From Metaphire vulgaris (taxonomy: Eukaryota > Annelida > Clitellata > Crassiclitellata > Megascolecidae): a DNA stretch of 64,000 nt. The translations under genes were made by a program, and so were the position numbers. Of this stretch, positions 10,440 through 21,218 are shown in pieces. The DNA is taken from the NCBI GenBank assembly GCA_018105865.1, contig CM030833.1:11765381-11829380 (forward strand). Reading direction: 5' to 3'. The first letter of the stretch is position 1; the number at the start of each line of letters is the position of its first letter. The notes beneath the pieces are model-generated. The model was not told the origin of the DNA. It did not search any database and saw only the letters and a list, made by a program, of their open reading frames with translations.

Positions 10440-11058
10440 GTTCAACATATAACATCGTAACCTTTCTTTAGTGTTCTTATTGGTGTTATTGTTAATCATA
10501 CGTATTCGTCATCGGCCCTGACCCCCTCCAGCCCCTGTGCATTTGCCCCCTACCCCTCTCGACGGCCCTGAGCTGAAGCAGGAACAGGGGTAGTTTTGGA
10601 AACTTTTGGCATTCACCATTCATTGTCGTGATTATTTTTGGAATCTTTACAATTTCAAGGTTACAAACTAAGCTAATTAATCAAGAAAATAGGTTTTGAT
10701 CATATTACATAGTAGGACAGTCCTAGGGGATTTGAGTGTATGAAATGTCCCTGTGTCCCGAAACTGACATTAAAGAATTGTTTTTGGACACAGAAATGTC
10801 CAAATTTTAGGATATCAAAATTTTCATTTGTCCTGAGAATGGGCCTTGTTCTTTTGACAATGTTTATCAATGTTTTCTAATTGTAAATAGTCTTTTCTCA
10901 ATTTAATGTTATTATTTTTGGAGAACTCAAGGTTACATAAGCATGATTTTATTATCATTTTCAATAGTTAATGACTTTCTTTCTGAACAATTACTTACCA
11001 ATTTAATGTAATGTTAATGTTACCATAATTTGGAATATGAATTGGAAGTTAATGACTT
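10440..11058. other. Unassigned A+T-rich DNA
   Basis: No gene or clear repeat boundary found. Confidence 0.3.
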
Positions 11059-11060
11059 TC

Positions 11061-11150
<90 letters not shown>

Positions 11151-11560
11151 ATTATTAATCTTGACAATTTCTTAAGCGCAGTAACATAGCTAGGTGGCTA
11201 AAGTCAAAGGCGCTGTACTACTACAGGGAACGAAGCGTTAAACAAATGCGTCTTGAGATGTTGTAGGAACTGATCCGGAGAGGTCTCGGTTGTCACAGCC
11301 ATCGGGAGCAGGTTCCACGACGCCGGGTTTCCACGACGAAAGGACCGGTCCCCCAGTGCCGCTGTCTTGAGCGGAGGGGGACGACGAGATGATTGTTGGC
11401 GCCGGAACGGAGAAAGAAGCGACGTGGTACTGTCGTCGATCGGCTGATTACTGATTAGTTCCGACAGATACGCAGGGCAGTAGCTAGAGGTCGCTTGCCG
11501 GAAGTCACGGGATTGACGGGAAGTGCTGTGATGAATTCAGATTTCGCGTCTTCGCTCTCG
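11061..11560 (-). mobile_element. Non-LTR retrotransposon 3' end with (AAT)n tail
   Basis: On the minus strand from about 11,560 the frame reads AYLSELI, then ALGDRSFRRGNPASWNLLP, then FLQHLKTHLFNASF, and stops at 11,204-11,206. This is the conserved C-terminal pattern of CR1/L2/Jockey-like reverse transcriptase proteins. A 3'UTR of about 50 bp (GACAATTTCTTAAGCGC on the plus strand) leads into an (AAT)n tail, seen as (ATT)n at 11,061-11,155. A second copy of this 3' end lies at 47,784-47,900. Confidence 0.75.
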
Positions 11561-11594
11561 TAGACCTAATTCTTGAAAATCTGTTAGTATAAAA

Positions 11595-12325
11595 CAGCGG
11601 TTCTCAATCTGGAGTACGCGTACCCGCAGGGGTACGTCAGAGGTTTTTTAAGGGGGTGCGCCGCCCAGGGATAGGCTTATGATAATTTTAATTTTTAGAA
11701 TGTGAAACTTTGTCATATACACTGTACAATTGTACAGTAGGCCTACATGCAAGTGTGCGCCATGTTTGCATGAGCTAGGGCGAATTCTTCAGCCGTGGTG
11801 GCAGCAACACCAAATACCGAGTTCATGGCGCAAAACTCAGATCAAGAATGGCTCCTAAAACTAGCCTACTTGAACTACATGCGGGGGGAATTTTGAGGGT
11901 TTGGGGGAATCTCTCCTCCTAACAGGCCTGTATAAAACACTGGCAAGGGTTCTCAGACGTCTTCTTCACGAAAACGAAGTTTCGTGCTCGTTTGTCCGTG
12001 GCACTGTCCAAAACCACCCCGGAGTTGAAGCTCTGGTGACGGCTAAACAGGTCCAACCCTCTTACTGACTCTGATGTGTGTGCACCTGTGGAATGCAACC
12101 GAAGGACATTATGACTGAAGCTGCATGAGTTGTCTACATGTGGATGCTATTTTTAGCAACTTTTAAATTATAGGCTGCGTTTATAGTAATCATTTGCAAA
12201 TATACTTCTTTTCCGGGGGAGCAGTTTGGAGTGGGGCAGTTGTCGCGCTTGTGGGGGAGGGGGTATGCGTCACATTCCAAAACTATCGTGGGGGTACGCT
12301 GGGACGAAAAGGTTGAGAGCCTCTG
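11595..12325. mobile_element. hAT-type non-autonomous element, exact 8-bp TSD
   Basis: The left end CAGCGGTTCTCAATC and right end (inverse of CAGAGGCTCTCAACC) form imperfect TIRs typical of hAT elements. The direct repeat GTATAAAA flanks both sides (11,587-11,594 and 12,326-12,333). Length is 731 bp with no transposase recognised. Confidence 0.85.
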
Positions 12326-12333
12326 GTATAAAA

Positions 12334-12968
12334 CATTCAAAATACGCATCGTCCGATCGACTTATCGCCATTAAATATGAGCTGTGCCGAGTTTCATCAA
12401 CAAATCAGAGACAATCATAAACTTCTTAATTGTGTGCCACAGCACCGAGAAATACAAATGGCACAAACTGAAACACACTATAGGTACAATAGCCATCCTG
12501 CCAAGTGCGTCACAGTTAGATTGATTAATGTCCGCTACGTTTGTCGACAAATTGGTAATTATCATTAACAGTACTGTACCAGCTGTTATGAGCTGTCTCA
12601 CCGACGCTGTTTGCGTTCACTTATACTACTTGCTCTACTTGCAATAAGCCTGGAATGCTTTTTCGTCAGCTCGTTTTTTATAGTCCCCGGGCGTCCCGGT
12701 CTGGCCTGAAAATAATATGGCCGCCTTGTACAATTTCGATGATTCGGGCGGAGCCGTGCAGTGCACTGTCTTTCGTCCATAATATCAACAATATATTGTA
12801 TACCATGTATAGCATCTCTGCTTAGTTTTCATAGCAATTCTGTTTGATGTCATTACGGTAACATTCAGCAGTCTGCCACTTTACTTTTTTGACTTGTATT
12901 TTCCTTTTTTCCGGGTCAAAACATCGAACCCTCAACCCGCCAAATTCTATTAACCTGGGTCCAACTAG
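12334..12968. other. Unassigned intergenic DNA
   Basis: Two overlapping short open frames on opposite strands around 12,370-12,600 show no family resemblance. The last 8 bases are the target duplication of the next element. Confidence 0.35.
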
Positions 12969-13451
12969 CAGTGTTGTAATAAATACTTCACTGAAGTATT
13001 TAAATACTTTCATAAATACTTGGTTCTCAGGTAGTAATTAAATAGTATTTAAATACCCAAATACCAGGGTAAGTATTTAAATACTGGCAAATAAGGTTTA
13101 AATACTTTTTAAAATACTTGATAATGTATTTGACATGATTTGCTACAACCGTATTTTTGTGTAAAGAAACGTTAGTTAAAATTATTTATAACAATGTCAA
13201 TGTAGACCTACTTAACTATTCAACTGTGTAAAACCATCAGTAAAGAAAATGTAAAAATGAACAGTCTATAAGAAACATTATAATTATGTGAAAATTGCAA
13301 TAAATCCAAAGTATTTAAATTTCTTAAATACATCTAAATACTCTATGGTATTTAAATACTATTTAAATACTTAATTTTGGATGAGTATTTAAATACTTTC
13401 TTAAATACTGGACAAAGTATTTAAATAGTATTTAAATACTTTACAACACTG
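12969..13451. mobile_element. hAT-type MITE built of TATTTAAATAC units
   Basis: It starts CAGTGTTGTAA and ends with the exact inverse TTACAACACTG. The flanking direct repeats CCAACTAG (12,961-12,968 and 13,452-13,459) are perfect. The interior is a set of palindromic AGTATTTAAATACT words with a 160-bp unrelated centre. Length is 483 bp. Confidence 0.9.
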
Positions 13452-13737
13452 CCAACTAGTCTAGAGGAAACACTGAACATTGGCACCACCTGCATGTAAC
13501 ACCACTCCCAAGCGCGAATTCCTGGGGAAATGCCCGATATGAAATTCTACGGTACGAGGTAGGCCAGCACAACTAGCAAAATCTTGCACTAACAAAGATT
13601 TCAATTCAAGTGAGAAACCTTGAAGACAATTCTGTACCATAATGTAATTTCAACATTCTCATCAGTCAAATCAATGACAGCAAATCAAATGACAAAAACT
13701 AAAAGTGTACCGGTATTCCAAAAATCAAGAACCTCAA

Positions 13738-13743
13738 ATTTAT
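13738..13743 (-). terminator. Candidate poly(A) signal for nanos
   Basis: TTTATT on the plus strand is AATAAA on the minus strand, about 860 bp past the nanos stop. If used, the 3'UTR would include 13,925-14,062, a segment duplicated at 20,408-20,542. Other signals may be used. Confidence 0.3.
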
Positions 13744-14603
13744 TAAACATTACCTGGTTATGAACTAAACATCAGATAATTGGAATAAAAATCTGTTCAC
13801 TTTAGTTTTGTGCTATATTGCCAACTTAAATATATTACTAGTCTAAAGTCTAAACACAAAAGGCACTTCTTCATGTAATAAATAAAATATGCTCTGCATT
13901 CCATCATGAGCTGCTATGGCTTTAGAAAACAGACTTGGCCATTAAAAGAATTTAAATGGATTGAAATCAAACGTTTTACACAACTTGCATGCAACAATTA
14001 GTCAAATGAATGGCATAAGAAAGTTCAATTGTGAAAAACACAAATCACAAGCAGATACTAAATGAACAACATCGACATCAGGACGAGAATAAGTGCTCAA
14101 CTGAACAGCATATGGATCATCCAATTTTTAAATCTCCAAGAGTCAACTGTTTATATCATTCACCCCATCCAGAATATTTCCAAGATTAACCTGGTAATTA
14201 TAAATTTCATTCCCCTTGGCTAAGCCATCCAAAAATGTGCAGACATCATCAATGAAATGCCATCCAGGAAATTCAATTTTGAGATGTCATCAGTTGAGAC
14301 CACAAATGATTACAAATTTTCTTACATTATTTACTTTTTAAAATGAATTATGTTCATATTTAAGTTCTAAAGTGCCTGGTATAAATTCTCAGCCGAAATT
14401 GGTTCAATCACATTACAAACATAAATACTAGTTTAAATGGAAGAAGCAGTTTAAACAAAGCACTTATTCAATAATTATATATATACTGTAGTTCAGATTT
14501 TTAAAAGTACTGTATGTCTTTGATCAGACATCCAGTGTGAAAAGATGCACTCACAAAATCTGTATTTTCAAGCACAAAACCTTGCAACAGTGCCTCTTGT
14601 TTC

Positions 14604-15146
14604 TCAGTACCGCTTGTGACCAGCACTGTTTCGCGTGCTCTTGAGTTTTTTCACTATGCAGGTTGCATTAGGATCCTTTCGGGGGCAGTAGTTGATGGTG
14701 TGCGCACTGCTCCCAGTCGCACCACACCTAGGACAAGTGTAGGCAAACAACACTGGGCACACGACACGCCCAGCGGAATCCTTCAGTTGGTGGGACTCGT
14801 AGACTGCAGATTTCTCCCCATTAGTCTTGCACAAAGTGCAAATACGGCCTTTATGGACTGGCTTTTGTCGACCACAGAAGTCTGATGCCAGCATCTGGTA
14901 GCTATTCCAGGTGACTGGATGGTCATTTGAAACAAAGGTATTATTGGCAAACTTCTTTGACTTTTGAAGTTCCTCTAAACATTTTTGGATTGACGTCTTT
15001 TGGGTAGTATAGGTTTCACCTGGACTGCTCGACGTTTCAATGTCACGGCCATTCAGGCTGAACTCTTTCCAGACCCTGCTCAGTTCAAATGATGCCCTGA
15101 AAATGCAGCAATTCCAAGCCTCAACATTAGGAAACTCCAAACACAT
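14604..15146 (-). CDS. nanos: Nanos homologue (nanos-type double CCHC zinc finger)
   Basis: The open frame gives 180 residues. Residues 103-154 fit the nanos finger exactly: C-x2-C-x12-H-x10-C-x7-C-x2-C-x7-H-x4-C, including the family words YESHQLKD and GRVVCPVL. Nanos proteins act with Pumilio and recruit CCR4-NOT to repress mRNAs in germline cells. Near the N-terminus, RVWKEFSL (residues 24-31) loosely resembles the NOT1-binding motif of other nanos proteins; this is tentative. The N-terminal 17 residues are doubtful. A good acceptor (TGCATTTTCAG|GG) occurs on the minus strand at 15,096/15,097, so an upstream exon may supply the true start. About 100 bp spanning this 5' part is copied at 15,795-15,895. 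Confidence 0.88.
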   Translation of the reverse strand: MCLEFPNVEAWNCCIFRASFELSRVWKEFSLNGRDIETSSSPGETYTTQKTSIQKCLEELQKSKKFANNTFVSNDHPVTWNSYQMLASDFCGRQKPVHKGRICTLCKTNGEKSAVYESHQLKDSAGRVVCPVLFAYTCPRCGATGSSAHTINYCPRKDPNATCIVKKLKSTRNSAGHKRY

Positions 15147-15167
15147 TCACAGTAATTTTAGACATAC

Positions 15168-15286
15168 CGGTACCCAATATTTTGTATCACTGTTAAAATC
15201 AGCATAACTTTAAATGGAGAGAAACAAAAACACAGCCAGAATTTTAATTCATCAACTTCATTAAAAAAATTGTCTTTGGCTAGTGG
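15168..15286. other. Nanos 5' flank
   Basis: Unassigned sequence directly upstream of the nanos open frame. The promoter was not identified. Confidence 0.3.
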
Positions 15287-15505
15287 TGTAGTCAGGATTT
15301 CAGAATGGGTGGGAGGCCGCACTTCGACATTTTCATCCCAAAAGCCTTGAGGAGCAAAAGAAGGTTGTCGTCCCACACACTTTAATTAAAGTCTGCTCTT
15401 TGGTGCATTTCCCACATAATAGTACTCCTACCCCCAACTGCTCACTGGTTTTGAACGACTCTCACAACCTGTCCCACAACCTGTCCCGATCCAAACGGGG
15501 GGGGG
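15287..15505. mobile_element. MITE fragment related to 1,087-1,312
   Basis: The plus strand reads GTGGTGTAGTCAGGATTTCAG, inverse to the right part of the 1,087-1,312 repeat, and ends in a poly-G run near 15,500. It lies just upstream of nanos. Confidence 0.4.
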
Positions 15506-15639
15506 GCTGGGCCATGGACTACTAAATAGATACATGGACAGTCAACTGAGTCTAGCAGAATTTGATTGATTTACCTCAGGGGCCGATGTGTAGAAGGCTG
15601 TGCATTGTGTACTCTGAGGAAACAGTGATGCAAATTAGA

Positions 15640-16393
15640 ACTATACCTCAACCAAATATTGCCCAATTTTCCAAAATTTTTTATTTATTTTGTTCCAATT
15701 ACATTCCCCTAAAACTTTGCCATTCACCAAAGTTAGGTTACCATTCAAAACTTTTAGCTGCACAGCTTGAAAAAATATTTTGGAGGGAGTTCTATTTCCA
15801 GACCCCGCTCAGTTCAAACGATGCCTTGAAAATGCAACAATTCCAAGCCTCAACATTAGGAAACTCCAAACACATTCAAAGTAATTTTAGACAAATTGTG
15901 GACCCTCAGCTTCATTTTTTTAAAATTTTGCTTAGATGGTTAGAAAGAGGAATAAAAATGCAAGACAATGGTGTATACCTCTTCATTTTAGCTTTCCTAT
16001 AGCCTGGGATATAGCATATTATAAAAGAAATACAGGCATTGTTCTACACTGATCGAAATAACGATTTATCGGAAGGAGGGTGCTTGGGGTAGAAGGAATA
16101 TATATCAACCCAATATTGTCCGATTTTCAAATTGTTTGATTTATTCTGTTCCAAATACATTCCCCTACAACTTTGTTGCTTACAAAAGTTAGGTTGCCAG
16201 AACTTGCCACTTGAAAATTTTAGCTGCACAGCTTGGAACAAAAAATATTTCTTTTTGGAGGTAGGTTCTATTTCAGGTCAGATTGTGGATCCTCCCTCAT
16301 CCCAACTTTTATTAAATTTTGCATGGATAGTTTGAAGGAGGAATAAAAATGCAAATCATTGGTGTATATCTCATCTTTTTAGCTTTCATAGAA
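15640..16393. repeat. Two-unit tandem repeat, one unit carrying a nanos fragment
   Basis: Unit 1 (about 15,640-16,000) and unit 2 (about 16,098-16,393) share CAATATTGYCC, ACATTCCCCTA, TTTTAGCTGCACAGCTTG and GGAATAAAAATGCAA in the same order. Unit 1 is longer by about 100 bp. The excess at 15,795-15,895 is a near copy of 15,064-15,165, the 5' part of the nanos open frame and its flank. Confidence 0.8.
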
Positions 16394-16467
16394 TCCACGC
16401 AATTGCAAGTTGAAAAAATCCAAAATTAAATGCTAATATACAGAATGCTGATGTAAGGTAGTCTAAA

Positions 16468-16610
16468 CAGGGTTTCCCAAACATTTTGGAACCGTGGCCC
16501 ATTTCAGCAATTTTAACATGCCGAGACCCTAGTCCTGTCCACTTCATCTAGTAGTCCATGGCTGGGCCCCAGGCTATGATAATGTTGGCTATTGAGCCCC
16601 TCAAATTAAC
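16468..16610. mobile_element. One-ended hAT fragment
   Basis: It begins CAGGGTTTCCCAAAC, a common hAT terminal sequence. The partner end was not found. Confidence 0.4.
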
Positions 16611-17653
16611 AGTTACCAAAATGTCCTCAGCAAATTCTGATTTTTTTCAATCAGTAAGATATAAAATTATCAATAAAATGAACCTTGAAATAGAATAAAA
16701 ATAACAATTCAGCCCATAATAAGTCACGACTGATTTATCTTATATTTACAGTGTATAATGAAAGTGACTAGTGATCTTTATTGGCTCAAATTCAACTAGT
16801 GAAGTTTATTATTCTTTCTCTCATTTTATTTTATGCTTATTACACAGAATCACAAATCATAAATGAGAAGCAATTGGTGAAACAATAAAGTTTATCCTCT
16901 GGGGTGAAACTACATGGTAAGCAGTTGTATAATTGCCAACAACATACATCAAGAGCTCCAGAAAAGGGGCACTAAGGTTTCGACAGACTAACTTTTCCAG
17001 ATCCAACTACCAGTAGAGGCTTGCAGAGCATTGTGAACTCGTCATGGGTCTTGGTGAAACTTCAGCCGAAAAATTTAGAGCAAAACTAGGTGCAAATCTT
17101 AAAATTTAGAAAATATTTGCTGACTATAACACTAGTACGACAGCCTATCTGCAATCACCTTATCCTAAGTTACCAATCACCCAGGATTTGGCAAGTCCTT
17201 TGGGGTGGAAACCAACCATGTGGCCAACTATTTTCCAGAACACACAGGTGTTAATGTCTTTGTCATCAAACTCATCAATGGCCTAACAAGGCCATTGACG
17301 AGTTTTTGTAACAGTCAATGAAGTGCTAGTTTTCGGTTATGACGTCTAGCATCAAACTCGTCGATAAAAGCATCACTGCAGTGGCTTCCTCGAAAAACCG
17401 TCTCTCCATTTCCGAAATTACACAGTCCATCACATTACTCTGCATGCAATACAATGAGCCACAAAACATGAAACGATTTCATCCATGCTTTAGGCAAATG
17501 TAAACCGAATTTCAAATCCGAATTTCAAATATCTTTCCTGTAATAATTTCAAATAGAATCTATCAGCATTTTTCAACAAATTAAAATGTTGAGCAAGATT
17601 TTGTTCGGAATTGAGTATTGAACAAGTGCTAAAAAGCGTCCAGTACAAGTGTT
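16611..17653. other. Unassigned A+T-rich DNA
   Basis: No gene or bounded element recognised. The last 8 bases are one side of a possible target duplication. Confidence 0.3.
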
Positions 17654-19060
17654 TAGTGGCGTGGCTGGATGGGGAGGGGGTGCGGGCCGCACCGGTGACA
17701 CCACCAAGAGGGGCGACGCCAAACTGAAAAATTAGAAATTTTCAAAAAAAATTTGACACAAGAAGTACAGCACCAGGTATTTTACCTGCAGTTTGTAATT
17801 TCACATTTCTCTACTACCTTTATTTTTGGGCTGATAGGCCTCTACTGGAGGAAGTTAATCTTACACAGGAGTATCTGCAGACTAAAGGCTTAAATCTTAA
17901 CAAAGTGGCCAGTGGCATTGCCAGGAATTTGATTGGGGGGGAGGGTATAAATCTTAACTAGTCATTGCATTGCTATTTCAAAATCAAAACATATGTTAAT
18001 GTCTCACATGTGAACAAAACATTAAAAAAACTTAAAGGTAGACTTTTTTGGGAGGGGGATATATACCGATACACTCAACTCCCCTGTTGCTGAAAGTGGT
18101 GACCAAGTTAGAGGCACTAAAACTTTTTTCTGAATGAGAAGCGCAGTCACTTAATGGAGAGTGCAACTGAAAAGGCACTTTTAAAATCAGACGAACATGG
18201 AACTTCAGTAGGTCGTAGAGAGAAGATTAAGGTTCAAGAAGAGAATGACAGAGGCACAATTAGGAGATGCTGGACTCATCCTGCAAGAAGAAGACAATAG
18301 GGCAATGCTGGAGTGTATTGCTGTTTGCATTCTGATCTTCAGATCACATCATCATCAATCAAAGAAGTAGAAGATATATTTGAGGCTGAATCTACTATCA
18401 GCAAGTGAGAATAGTTACTGGTATCCCTTCCAAAATTGACCTATTTCTATGAGGAGTTATCTGAAGATAGGCTTATAAAAGAAATACCAAGGCTGAGAAG
18501 GCACCTAAAGGTGATCTCCACAAAGCCTGGTCACTGTTTGATGTTTTGAAATTCATAGTTGAATGGGACTTCATAGAATCACTCCCAATACTCTCACTAA
18601 GCCTTCAATTGTGTCCATGGCTTCAGGTGAGAGGAGCCTTTCAAAATAAAAACTCAAATAACTATTTGCAATCCACTATTGAACAGTCAAAGCTTTCTGG
18701 TCTAGCTCTATTATATCAATTGAAACTGATATGGTGAAAGCTAATGATTCTGTACAGTAATTGAAGACCAGTAAAGAAAAAATTTAAATGAAGTTTCAAG
18801 TTAGAATAAGTTACAATAACTCAAAGTTGCTACATTTTTACAAAAACTATTACCTAAAATTATATTGTTTAATTTGTTTTATGTCTTGTGGCACCTATAA
18901 CTTTTGGACTCATTTTACAAACATTACCGGTACTATAGCCGATTATGTAGGGTCTATTAAAGGAAGATTTGGAAGAGGTCCATGGTGGACGTCTGGAGGG
19001 GTGACACAACGAGTTTACCCGCACTGGGTGACACCAACCCTAGTGATGCCATTGTCACTG
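17654..19060 (+). mobile_element. Decayed hAT element with ZMYM1-like transposase remnant
   Basis: The ends belong to the TAGTGGCGTGGCTGG / GTGACACCA family. The flanks CAAGTGTT (17,646-17,653) and CATGTGTT (19,061-19,068) differ at one position, a plausible 8-bp duplication. Between about 18,440 and 18,740 broken frames give LIKEIPRLRRHLK, FIVEWDFIESLPILS and STIEQSKLSGLALL. These match the C-terminal dimerisation part of hAT transposases of the DUF4371/ZMYM1 type (normally ...ERSFSKLKLIKNYLRSTM...). Many stops and frameshifts show it is dead. Confidence 0.7.
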
Positions 19061-19069
19061 CATGTGTTT

Positions 19070-19466
19070 GCCAAAAATTGATAAAACTGCATCTCACCAT
19101 TGTCAGTCATGTCTGCAGGGATATTGTCATTGTAGTTGTTTGCCAATTAGACACCTACTTCCGCAACAGACAGACTGGAGTTGACTGGTTCAGATGATAA
19201 AGAAACATTATCATCTTTGTCAACTTTACTGCTGCCAAGCAGGCAGAAAGCGAAAGATGAATAGAAGCCTGATGTATGTCATTTTAAAGCTAGAACCATG
19301 TATTGTATTTATAACGGTCTAATCAGAGATCCTCAACTGTATGGACTGACCGTCTCTCTCTCTATCGCCTTGTATCATTTAATTCAATTTTCACAGAACA
19401 CATACATTGATGCAGTTAATAGGTACATGAATACAACATCTAAGGCTGCGTTCAGGCGCTCCTAAT
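19070..19466. other. Unassigned intergenic DNA
   Basis: No supported feature. It includes a short (CT)n patch at about 19,350. Confidence 0.3.
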
Positions 19467-19693
19467 CAGGCCCGTCTGAACTAATTTTCAGCAAAGGGTG
19501 CAGATTTTCTCCAGTTAAAAGCAGTAGCATCATTTCACACTTTTCTTGGGGGCAAGATAATTTTTGGCAAATTTTGGGCCAATTTTAGCTGGAAGGGGTG
19601 TAGACCATCTTCTTTCTCGGGGGTGCACTGCACTCCTAAATTTTTCCAGGGGGTGCAGCTGAACCCTCTGCACCCCCACTTCGTACGGGCCTG
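19467..19693. mobile_element. hAT-type MITE, CAGGCCCGT ends
   Basis: The left end CAGGCCCGTCTGAAC and right end CGTACGGGCCTG are inverted. The direct repeat CTCCTAAT flanks both sides exactly (19,459-19,466 and 19,694-19,701). Length 227 bp. Confidence 0.88.
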
Positions 19694-20005
19694 CTCCTAA
19701 TTGCTCTACTAGACGACTACAGATAAACATCTAAACTTCCTTACTAGCTAAATAGAGTTCAACGCCAACCGGCGTTTTCATCATCACTGCACTTCCCAAT
19801 GACAGTCCAACGTAAGCATTGACACCGCAGTTCACAATGACCGTCACGTAAATAGGCTACATACACTAGCTGAAACATTCATCGAATGTTTTTATCTAAC
19901 TTTTTGAAAGCATGGGCGAAAACTTCTATCAGAATTGAAGTAGGGCTTCTTTGTTAACCCCCCCCCCCCGCTTTCCACTTCTTAAGAGGCCACCATAGGA
20001 AAAGG

Positions 20006-20170
20006 CAGTGTTTAATCTAGACTCCGGGAAAAACTGATAAGGCCGAGAGGGAAGTCAGCTAAGGGGCTGCTGTCAGTTGATGCAGTATGCCAACATTTCC
20101 GGGGGGAATTTGAAATTTCTGGTGAAAAAAGAGCCATCCCCCCCCCGGAAACGGCCTAGATTAAACCCTG
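20006..20170. mobile_element. hAT-type MITE, TTTAATCTAG family, copy 1
   Basis: Starts CAGTGTTTAATCTAGAC and ends GGCCTAGATTAAACCCTG. The flanks AGGAAAAGG and AGGAAAGG differ by one inserted A. It matches the element at 24,292-24,463 along its length. Confidence 0.8.
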
Positions 20171-20254
20171 AGGAAAGGGAAGGTATAGGATTTGAGCCTC
20201 CTCCACTTTTTTGCCCAAGTTTATGCCAATGCTTACAAATCTAAGCATAATAGT

Positions 20255-20255
20255 A

Positions 20256-20286
<31 letters not shown>

Positions 20287-20287
20287 T
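20255..20287 (+). repeat. (AAT)n microsatellite
   Basis: About 11 trinucleotide units. Confidence 0.9.
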
Positions 20288-20407
20288 GTGATTTTAAGTG
20301 GTTTAGGAGGCTAAGTAAGCCTGTGTGAAAATCACTGACCATTTCAAATCGCCTAGCGTGGCTGGCTGTTCTTAGATGGTTCGACTGACACTAATGTTCC
20401 ATCGCGA

Positions 20408-20542
20408 GAAAACAGACTTGACCATTAAAAGAATTTAAATAAATTGAAATCAAACGTTTTCACAACCTTTACACAACAATTAGTCAAATGAATGGCATAG
20501 GAAAGTTCAATTGTGAAACACAAATCACAAGCAGATACTAAG
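20408..20542. repeat. Copy of the probable nanos 3'UTR segment
   Basis: It matches 13,925-14,062 at roughly 90-95% over about 135 bp in the same orientation. Shared words include GAATTTAAAT, GTCAAATGAATGGCATA and CACAAGCAGATACTAA. Confidence 0.85.
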
Positions 20543-20639
20543 CCAACTGTTAATGGTTTTACTGCAGCTCCCGTCCAGGCGGGGGGCTTGGCTCATCCCA
20601 CCTCCACTCCGATTCCTCGGCAATCCCTATTCTCTAAAT

Positions 20640-21010
20640 ATCAATAGCGTCCCTTAGTCCCAATCAACCAATCAATCAATCATATCTGTGGCGCCACTTT
20701 AATAATGCCCAGAGCATCAGCTGATGGTGCACCAAATCCAAATTGAATAAAATCCAGGTCAAGCCGGAAAGATCAGTCAGAACAGCAGAGGAGCAATCTA
20801 AGGGGGCTAAGCCAAGTCAAACAGGCATGTTTTAAGACCGGATATGAGAGATGATAAAAGTGTTAGTAGGTGGCCTAATGCGAAGTGATTTTAGTAGGCC
20901 GAATGAATTCCTGAGCCCAGGGCCACACAGTGACTCAGTGAGAAACAACTAGTGCCAAAGACGGTACGAAAACGCGGAACAGCAAGTGAAAGTCCAGCCA
21001 AATACCTAGC
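20640..21010 (-). mobile_element. Non-LTR retrotransposon 3' end
   Basis: On the minus strand the translation includes LISGLKTCLFDLA, then stops. The same 3'UTR as at 7,005-7,110 follows, with a (GATT)n tail seen as (AATC)n at about 20,665-20,680. Confidence 0.65.
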
Positions 21011-21218
21011 GGAGTAATTAGTAGGTCGAGGTAGGTTTACCAGATATCCAAACTTCCAAAGTCGAACTACGGGAGATTGTTTCCGCGATCAATGCGCCCA
21101 CTCCGCGGTCAAGTTCATTGTGAATTATTATAGCTAGAGCTATACTACATTACTATAGAGTATAGACTAGGAAAAAGCAATAAACAACACTGTTCAAAGC
21201 ACTGCATCATCTGCACGT

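Noticed and set aside
10007..10499. Open frames on both strands around a CpG-richer patch
   Set aside because: Overlapping frames in a decayed MITE; no domain.
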